The position numbers and the translations under genes are program-made. This document shows positions 23,073 through 30,354 of a stretch of 64,000 nt of DNA, piece after piece (the stretch's first letter is position 1; each line of letters begins with the position of its first letter). The DNA is from Selaginella moellendorffii (Eukaryota; Streptophyta; Lycopodiopsida; Selaginellales; Selaginellaceae): contig NW_003314302.1 in the NCBI RefSeq assembly GCF_000143415.4, forward strand, positions 933,820 to 997,819, given 5' to 3'. Below the pieces are notes generated by a model, which worked only from the letters and a program-made list of their open reading frames with translations, had not been told where the DNA came from and ran no database searches.

Positions 23073-24288
23073 CAATTCAGTAGCTTGATAAACATGCAAA
23101 TACAGAACTTGATGCAAAATCCTTTGATATGTCACAATGCCCCTAGGACCATAAACACATTTCAATAGAGAGGGTCCTTTCATTTCATAACTCCTTACGT
23201 AGATCTTGGTGAAACCAGAGTTAGTGAAGTTGGTTTCTTGTGATCCCACATCTGATTGTGATGTCCCTTTGCAGTGTCGATGGAAAGGTCAATGCACACC
23301 AAACTGTAGAATCTTGGAGCAAAATAACGGTCGGATCTATGGCAAATGCCCCTGAAACATTGTAAGGCTCGTGTGGTGTCCGATCGAGATGCTTCTTTGC
23401 ACGGTCATCAAGAAGGACATTGTATACCATTCTGTAAAATCTAGTTGCGATATAACGGTTGGATCTCCAGGAAACTCAAAACAATCTCGCGCGTGTTAGA
23501 ATATTCTAGGAATATACTCCTATGTGCTCCTGAAAATGGCATGCGGCCCCACGCTATTCAAGAGATAACGCCAGATGACGCCGAGCATTTTTTGGTGCAT
23601 TTTTTGGGATCAAAATTGCATGAGCCCACATGCTTGAACGTCATCCTCTGACAATTTATTTAGCTGAACATCTGGCATTTTTGGAAATACAAGATGCTTT
23701 GGAATATCCAATCATGCATGGTATAAATATAGCGAGGGTATTAAATGATATCCCAATCATGATCTTTCTTTTGGATTTCGCGTGCATGCAGTCCGAGGAA
23801 TGATGACGTTGTAGATTTCTTTTGGATTTCACGCATGCGCACGCCGATCCAGAAATTAATGGTGGCGCCCAAGTCCGAGAAATGATGATGTGGCGGGATT
23901 ACCAACCGTCGTGACATTTCGCGCGTGTGAGGTTAGGTTTTGCATTTTGCTTCGTACTCGCGCTCGCACACTCGCGCTCGCATCGCGCTCCCACTTCTCT
24001 ACAGGTTTCTCGTGTGCATCGGCGTCCACTCGCGCTTGCATCACACTCGCGCTCGCATCGCGCTCGTGTGCATCGGCGTCCACTTCAAGACACACCCAGT
24101 TTGTAACTTCGCCGCCAACTCCGCCTCCCACTCCGCCACCCACACGCAGCCCACTTGGCGTCCTGGGAGATTTCAGCGCCACTCTCCAACTGTAAGTGGC
24201 AGAGTAGCCTTGCTGCTACGATCCGCTGCACACACAGTGCACATTCGCCAGCGAGTCCGGTTGTCACGCCTCCATTCGGCTTCAAATG

Positions 24289-24527
24289 GTAAGTCTTTTA
24301 GGCCAAGTAGAAAATGGCATGAGGCCACATGCCATTCAGTAGCAACATTGGCATGCACCGATTGGGCTCTCGAGTGCAGTCCGGTTACAGATGGCGTGTA
24401 GCCTCACGCCATCTTAGGATGCAGCCTCAAGACATCTGATGCAGTGGTGAATGGCGTGTGGCCTCACGTTATTTCCAGCTACTAGCTTTTCATCTGTCAG
24501 CTCTAATTGTTGTGCATTTCTGAACAG
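24289..24527 (+). other. First intron, directly after an ATG-only coding exon; holds three palindromes
   Basis: CAAATG|GTAAGTC...TGAACAG|GCGAGGAATTGC joins the start codon to ARNCVLLPAT. The unspliced alternative (MLCISEQ...) begins inside the intron's 3' end and is less likely. Palindromes lie at 24313-24335, 24391-24412 and 24450-24473. TE2 keeps the structure. Confidence 0.65.
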
Positions 24528-25706
24528 GCGAGGAATTGCGTTCTTCTTCCAGCCACTGTCAATGTGGATGCAGAGAAGGGGGAGGAGCTCACCAGTTGGA
24601 CTTTCGGGATGGAAGGCGAGGATCTGAGGCTGTACAACACAGATGGTGGGAGAAAAGAATGCATGGGGATCCTCATCCAAGTGACAGACACTCCATGCAG
24701 TTCCATGCAAGAATATGGACTGGCACTTGTGGTAGAGACAGCGTCTGCCTTCAAGATCCACCTTGCACATCCTAGCAGCTTCCCGGAGGGGGGCAGCGGC
24801 TATGAGGAATTCCTAGAGGGAGCTAGGGAGAGGTTGTCCAGGAGGCCCACAATTTCAAAGACGCTGCGGGTCTATGAAGATCACATGGAATCCACGGACC
24901 TCACCTACGGCGATGTTCAAAAACTATATTCCAACATTGAGCCGTTGAGAGTGACTCCAGTTCGCGAAGCAAAGGGGAAGGGGGTCGATCTGGAAACTAC
25001 CTCGAAGCAGAAAAGGGTGGTCAAGCTCAAGCCGACGTCCGACTCTCCTGCTCCAAAAAAGAAGCTACTCAGTGATGCCATTGCCTCGGGTTCGAACACT
25101 ACACCCACCAAAAAGAAGAGCCGCAAAGAGCAGAAAGAGCAAGAAGAGGCAGCAAAAATCGTCGCAGATAATAGTACTTATTACTATTCCAACAAAGTAT
25201 ATACAATCGACGTGAGCCGTATCGACATCCAAAGCAAATACAACCACAGGCTAGTATCTGATGAGTGGGTGGAGAAATTGAAGCAGAAGATGCTGGCAAG
25301 TCCAGTAACACCCGACATTGTAGACGTGATCCCCTACTACCAAAAAATGAAGGGCGAGATGAGGTTTCCAGACTTGATCAATAGGAAGGTGTTGGACGAT
25401 CAGAACATCCGGTTCTATGCCGTCTCCGGGCAGCATTCTAGCTTGGCGATGCAAGAGATAGTTGTGGATATTATGGTGGGCGAGGAGGTGAAGAAAGTCT
25501 TCAAGACAAGAGTTGTCCGCCTGATAAAAGGCAACTCGCCCCTCCGATCTATCATATACATCTCCCACGCGCAGAATGTCAAGCAAGAAACGTGCTACAA
25601 ATCGGGTCTGCACGAGACATTGGCACGAACACGGAAGCTCTGGGTTCAACTGAAGAAGCCACAAAAACCAGGACAAGGACGTGCACTAGCAACTAGCGCC
25701 TGGCAG

Positions 25707-25760
25707 GTAAGCCTCGTTGTATGTGGCATAGCATGTGGCCTCACGCCATTTCCATTGCAG
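25707..25760 (+). other. 54-nt intron built around a palindrome
   Basis: CAG|GTAAGCC...CCATTGCAG|GAATTC, phase 0. The palindrome (25728-25750) fills nearly half of it. Its length is a multiple of three without stops, so it can also be read through as 18 extra residues; splice signals and the palindrome favour an intron. Confidence 0.65.
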
Positions 25761-27084
25761 GAATTCTCGAGTCTTCTCTCGAAAACACTGGGGGTCAATG
25801 ACACACTCAGCATCCATAACATTCTACTCGCGACAAAAGTTGTTTTTGACAAATGGGTAGATGTGCTGAGGAGGTACCATGACGGGGAGTTGCCAAAGTC
25901 AATGGGTGTGGAGGACGGCCGGAAGCCCAATGATTTGAAGCTCAACGCCTTGCGTTTCTCGCGGTCTCTAGACGACGACGACCTTCTGACAGTGGCTAAT
26001 GCTCTTCTACGTGGTGAGGTTGTCTTCAACAAGACCAAAATGACTCCCGGCCATATTGTGACATACGAGGACTTGTGCACGACTCTGAGAGCTCGTGCGC
26101 TATTGAAGGATTGGATCTTCGAGCAAGTGGCCGTGGAGAGGGTGAGCATCGACACCACGCAAGAGATGATGGAAGCGCTGGAGTTGTCAAATGAAGACAT
26201 CGACGAGTACGTGAAGGGGGCCCCCAAGTTCATCGATCTGCTGCGGGATGCCACGAAAAGTAAAGCTGAGAAGTTGGATCAGTATCCAAATTTCATTAAG
26301 ATTGATGTCGACCGCCGGCTTCAGAAACAGCTCGACCCCGCACCAGAGGCCTATCGAGAACCTTACCGGGTATACTTGAATTCGGATGAGGATCAAAGGT
26401 GGAGGAGCATCGTTTCCCGCGAAGATGAGCAGGTCAAGAACATCTTTTGTGTGATGGACTTCACAAACGAGGAGATCACTCATGCAGACGAAGTCAGCTC
26501 CATCATTGACTTAATGGTGGGACTTGCGGAGGTGGAATCTTCAGTCCACTATATGATCTACGACTCCGAATCCTATCACAAGTTCTGGAAGGCCTTGAAC
26601 GAGGTGAAGGCTCGGTTGAAAGGCAAGGAGATGCGGGAGATCCATGGGATAATGGCTAAGAAGAAGATACCGACGAATGTCCGCATCTTCACACTCGCCC
26701 TTGTTATTGGTCCTGCAACAGAGTGGGACTGGAGTGACTTCCCAGCTTTGTTCGACAAGGCCAATCGAATTGATCTGAGGGAGGTCAATTTACCCGTGCC
26801 TGAGGAACTGAAGACGGCTATGGAGCTTTCGAATCCAAAGAAAGCTCCAGGTGCAGCATGGGAAATGCTCAGCTGGGTCTTCAACGCAATAGCGGGTGGG
26901 TCACCTGCTTCCGACTCCAAGGGCAAATGCGTTGTCGAGTACAACTGCGGCGGACTATTCTTTCGAGCCGCACTACTCAAGGGTGTCCCGTGTGTTGCGG
27001 TGACAAACTCCATTGAAGAGGTGACTTCAATGGAGCATATAATTACAGTTGCCAAAGAAAAACAGTATCTTCTCTGCGAACCTG

Positions 27085-27259
27085 GTGAGTATGCACTTTA
27101 AGTTTAAATGTTATCTCACAAGCTCTGTATGCAGGAGCGTGGCCACCCCCAGATGCTGAAACGGCGTTAACAGCTACTGTTGAAGATACCCATGTTGGGC
27201 CGAGCTCACAACCTGCATAAGGTAAGGTCACGTGAGGCCTCACGCCATTTTGATTATAG
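27085..27259 (+). other. Intron region with a stop-containing cassette exon (27135-27221)
   Basis: The donor CCTG|GTGAGT (27085) can join to GCAG|GAGCG (27135) or to TTATAG|ATCG (27260). The 87-nt cassette 27135-27221 keeps phase but ends GCATAAG with an in-frame TAA. It is followed by a 38-nt intron (27222-27259) consisting mostly of a palindrome. Inclusion would give a protein of about 865 residues with the ParB-like domain only. Skipping would give the FCP1 fusion. TE2 has the same arrangement, including the TAA. Confidence 0.55.
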
Positions 27260-27349
27260 ATCGTTGTGAATATTCAGACACGAGGACTGAAAAGCGCACT
27301 GGTGGCGCATCGAAGAAGGACAAACAGAAAAGTAATAGGAAAAAAGGAG

Positions 27350-27398
27350 GTACAAATTATATTTGCAATGGCGTGTGGTCTCATGCCATTCCTTGCAG
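27350..27398 (+). other. 49-nt phase-1 intron with central palindrome
   Basis: AAAGGAG|GTACAAAT...CCTTGCAG|GAGAAAC. The 24-bp palindrome occupies 27367-27390, leaving little else except the splice sites. Conserved in TE2 near 36386. Confidence 0.65.
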
Positions 27399-27542
27399 GA
27401 GAAACTTCTTCAAAGGCAAAACAGGCAAGCACCAGCCAAGCTCAAACTGACAGTGGTCATAAAAAGCGAAAGCACGTTGGACAGTCGTCGAGATCAGAGG
27501 CGTTTGATTCGAAAAGGAAGAAGGGCAACGAAAAGATGATAG

Positions 27543-27589
27543 GTAATGCCTCGCGGTTATGGCGTGTGTGCTCATGCCATTCATTGCAG
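27543..27589 (+). other. 47-nt phase-1 intron with central palindrome
   Basis: GATAG|GTAATGCC...TCATTGCAG|ATCAAGG, with the palindrome at 27558-27581. Joins ...NEKMI to DQGLSESR. Confidence 0.65.
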
Positions 27590-28141
27590 ATCAAGGGCTG
27601 AGTGAAAGCAGGCAGTCACCACCTCATGACTCAGATTCCTATGGCGGACTCCCCTTCCCCAATCTCAATGGAGAGGTACAATGGATGAGGGAAGCTTTTC
27701 AAGGCAGGGCCACGTTTTTCTCATCTCGTCGTCTTCGAAGGGTGCAAGAACGTGCAGAAACCATGTTAAGACAGTCAGGTGAGGATACGGTCCTAGGTCA
27801 CGCACTAAAACAGGCTATGGATGTCTTGTATTTTGAGATGGAGACTCGGCCAGATGATTTTCCCAAGATGGTCCTGGAAGAACAAGCCATCCAGCCTGAG
27901 CAGCCTATGGAAGAAATGCAGGAGGGGGATGAGGAGCCAGAGAAAGATAATGAGCAGGAAGAGCAGAAGGACGAAGAGGAGGACAAAGAAGAGGAGGACG
28001 AAGAAGAGGAGGACGAAGAGGACTTGGATGGTCCTCACAATGGTGACGATCACAATAACGACGACGACGATGATGACGACGATGGCCAGCCTGAGGTGGC
28101 CAAAGAGCGGCGGAGGAAGGTCATACAAGACAAACCATCAG

Positions 28142-28413
28142 GTAAATAATAATACATCCATTCCTAACCTTTTACCATTTCTAACATTGTCCATGTAGGT
28201 CGCAGAGCAAATGGTAAGTAGAGATTATTCAGTTGAATTTACAAACTCTAGCCTTTAGTGTCGAGGAAGGATAGTGCCAAGCAAGGGTCGAAACGTATGT
28301 CCAATCCTTCAGAATCAGCAGTGCGCTCAAGTGATATCGGTCCTAGTTCCTCAATAGCAGTTGATGGTAAATACAGTATAGTCGATTCAATGTGCTAATG
28401 AGTTTGTTTTTAG
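28142..28413 (+). other. Three micro-introns and a 15-nt microexon
   Basis: Introns 28142-28198 (57 nt), 28214-28258 (45 nt) and 28367-28413 (47 nt) separate exons 28199-28213 (15 nt, GTCGCAGAGCAAATG) and 28259-28366. All are phase 1 with GT..AG ends. Without them every frame is blocked by stops. These introns lack the palindrome. Confidence 0.6.
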
Positions 28414-28998
28414 TAGCACGGGAGGATACCATCTCAATCGAAGGGAGATATTTGGACATGCATATGGATCCGCCAGTGGACTCTACTTGGCTGCAAGAGT
28501 CATCAGAGCTGGTGGAGGCTACTATCCATATCAACGCCAAGCAAGCTGACCACGCTCCACTTGATGCTGCCCATACCACTGAGTCAATCTTGTCCACGTA
28601 TCCAACTGACGGTGACCAGGCGCCATTGGACCCACATGAGGCCGCCCCAGCCGCCGAGCCGGTCGTATCCTCATTTCCAACGGACTCAACGTGTGCCCAA
28701 TCGTCTGACTACGCGCCGTTAGAACCTCCCTACACCGCCCCTGCTGCCTGTTCGGTCATGTCCACTTTGCCAACGGAGGCACCAGCTGAAATGGCGTGTG
28801 ATCACACGCCATCGGAACCACCCCATGCCACTGTTGAGCCAGTTGTACCAGAGTCTACAGCTGAAATGGCATGTGCCCACACGCCATCGGATGCGATTGA
28901 CCCCACATTGCAGAGGAGAGTATTTCCGCCCTTCACGTTTCCTCGACCAAAACCCTCTCAACGACCATCGGGAGCAACATTCGCTAATATTGTAGATG

Positions 28999-29045
28999 GT
29001 AAAATTGACTTGTACCATTTTTTATGCTGACGCATTTCATTTCAG
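28999..29045 (+). other. 47-nt phase-1 intron before the FCP1 domain
   Basis: GATG|GTAAAATTGAC...CATTTCAG|AGTCATGG. The same splice sites are present in TE3 (about 49874-49920, minus strand), where the joined FCP1 start is free of the stop. Confidence 0.65.
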
Positions 29046-29908
29046 AGTCATGGCGAAGGTAGTGTATCGTTTTTCATCTGAACGGTGTCCTTTTCTCCCA
29101 TGAGCGTGGCTCGTCCTCGAATGTCATTGCACCCTCCAAAGCCTGTGGTCGCAAGTTGGTCAAAAGAGACAGATTCACATTAATCACACGGGAGAAACTG
29201 CGGGATCTAATAATGACCATGCGACACTTAAAACAGAGGGCCGGGTTCAATTTGCAATTGGGAGTTTGGACATCCATGATGCGCCACAATGCATTAACGT
29301 TGCTACAGATGATGCACGATCAGACGCGAGTAATATTACCATTTGACTTTCTCCTAACGCAGGAGGATTGCTTGACTATGGTCCATGTGAGGGGTAGCAA
29401 GCCCATCTTCGTCAAGCCAGAGGCTGTAGTGATGAACCGGACTGCTAGCTCAAGTGAAATCCTCATCATCAATGACTCGCCGATTAAAACTGCAGCGAAC
29501 ACGCACACATATGCAGTGCACCCCATCTCTTGCAGTATGGAAACTAGGGAGAAGAAACCGTATGTTCTGGGGGACCTTGCAAAACGGCTTGGAGCGATGG
29601 TGATAGAGAACCGGCCAGTCCAGGAGGTGGCTGCAGAAATCAACCAAATGGCAGATGGAACGGTATATCAGAAGCCATTTGATCGGACAGACACCAGTCA
29701 TCATTTATGGCATGTATATTGTCTAGCCAAGCACTATCCGCATCTCCATAATCTGCTCAACCGGATGAGTTCTTCGACCACTGAACATGAGCGTGGACGT
29801 ATTAGAGAAGAGATGGCATTACTATTGGGTTTAAATCCTGATAGTGTGGAGAGTGATGAAATTCCAAGATTATTGTATAGGCGTTGGAGGCAAAAAATAA
29901 CAGTCTGA

Positions 29909-30326
29909 GATGGCATGTATTTATTTAAAAATGTAACTTATTATGGCATGGGGTTCCATGCCATTGTATTAATATTAAAAGACAATTCTTTGAGAGGATT
30001 TGCATTATACTAGAAGTGTTACAGCATGTTATTGGAAGTCTACGAAGTTGTTTTATTAATAATGGGAAAGTAAAGATTGAATGGGGACTTGGGCTCCACC
30101 TAGACTCGGAGCAACTGAGCCAATATTAAAAGGATGGAAAGAAATTGGACGACGATGACAAGGAGAAGAGAGAGGTGAAGCAGTGGCAGGAGGAGGAGAA
30201 GTGATTGAGTAGACATTTCCTTGTTTAAAATAAAATGGCATGTGCCTCAATGCAGTTGAATTTTGTTATATTTATATACTATATAAAGGTTTGGAAACCT
30301 TATTTTACAAGTGGGATAATGACAAT
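29909..30326. other. TE1 right subterminal region (3' UTR of the ParB-FCP1 gene)
   Basis: AT-rich and non-coding, with one full palindrome (29942-29964) and one partial (about 30234). A short antisense frame at 30250-30056 is also open in TE3 (48676-48870), but has no recognisable domain and starts in a palindrome. Confidence 0.6.
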
Positions 30327-30350
30327 TCCCACTTTAACGAAATAGAGCTT
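30327..30350 (-). repeat. TE1 right terminal inverted repeat (24 bp)
   Basis: Reverse complement of the left end, followed directly by the TSD GTGT (30351-30354). The last base of the element is the T at 30350. Confidence 0.95.
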
Positions 30351-30354
30351 GTGT

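Larger units (their letters stand above)
21881..24285. promoter_or_regulatory. Divergent intergenic region of TE1 (likely bidirectional control region)
   Basis: A 2.4-kb spacer separates the two divergent start codons. It contains full palindromes at 22034-22054 and 22131-22152 and partial ones near 21964, 22720, 22790, 23538 and 23617. It also holds a TTTAGGG run at 23046-23072, a tract rich in CTCGC/CGCTCG repeats at about 22240-22400, and another at 23955-24080 with repeated CACTCGCGCTCGCATCGCGCTC. Short open frames have no domain and I do not call them. The GC-rich repeat next to the ParB-FCP1 gene at 23940-24180 may be its promoter or 5'UTR, but no TATA or start site is certain. Confidence 0.55.
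24286..29908 (+). pseudogene. TE1 ParB-like / FCP1-like fusion gene (1,620-codon model, stop before FCP1)
   Basis: My splice model: 24286-24288, 24528-25706, 25761-27084, 27260-27349, 27399-27542, 27590-28141, 28199-28213, 28259-28366, 28414-28998, 29046-29908; total 4,863 nt with frame kept through every junction. Residues about 220-340 resemble the ParB/Srx fold (SDEWVEKLKQKM, VIPYY, FYAVSGQHSSLAMQE). Basic NLS-like stretches follow (KKRKHV, KRKKGNEK), then an Asp/Glu-rich stretch at about 1017-1081, then a Pro/Ala-rich repeat region. The C-terminus (about 1335-1530) resembles FCP1/NIF phosphatases (FxLNGVL, GVWTS, NDSP). In TE1 the codon after ESWRR is TAG (29060-29062), the motif-I Asp is His, and the DDSP motif reads NDSP. 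The protein upstream of FCP1 is intact. Function is inferred from folds only. Confidence 0.78.
18340..30260. repeat. Dispersed 24-bp palindrome family in TE1 (more than 20 copies)
   Basis: The consensus core is GGCRTGNGGCCNCAYGCC, flanked by AAT/ATT. Clear copies: 20059, 20116, 22034, 22131, 24313, 24391, 24450, 25728, 27228, 27367, 27558, 28790, 28865 and 29942. Partial copies: about 18353, 18673, 18730, 21964, 22720, 22790, 23538, 23617 and 30234. They lie in introns, the spacer, transposase exons and the Pro/Ala-rich exon of the ParB-FCP1 gene. The positions are conserved in TE2 and TE3. I did not find the full motif in the flanking LTR elements. Confidence 0.88.
18228..30350 (+). mobile_element. 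TE1: 12.1-kb DNA transposon with ParB-FCP1 gene and DUF7869-like transposase
   Basis: The ends are perfect inverted repeats of 24 bp beginning AAGCTCTATTTCGTTAAAGT. The flanks are GTGT (18224-18227) and GTGT (30351-30354). The unoccupied site is present in copy D (61131-61143, CTCGGTGTGTGGG) and, one base different, in copy E (about 56943-56955, minus strand), which fixes the borders and the 4-bp TSD. Two genes diverge from a central 2.4-kb spacer: a transposase candidate (minus) and a ParB-FCP1 fusion gene (plus). More than 20 palindromes are dispersed in it. A 4-bp TSD with these ends and genes matches no superfamily I can name with confidence. Confidence 0.93.

Noticed and set aside
24507-24527. 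Alternative start MLCISEQ for the ParB-FCP1 gene
   Set aside because: The peptide is encoded by the 3' end of an intron with a good acceptor (TGAACAG). The upstream ATG|GTAAGT gives a clean start joined to ARNCVLLP.
27805-28128. 107-codon minus-strand frame with many Val/Ile/Leu residues, resembling a membrane protein
   Set aside because: It is the antisense of the Asp/Glu-rich exon; GAC/GAG runs read backwards give hydrophobic codons.
18228-30350. TE1 as a Helitron or Maverick/Polinton
   Set aside because: It has terminal inverted repeats and a TSD, which Helitrons lack. It has no polymerase B, integrase or capsid genes, which Polintons carry.
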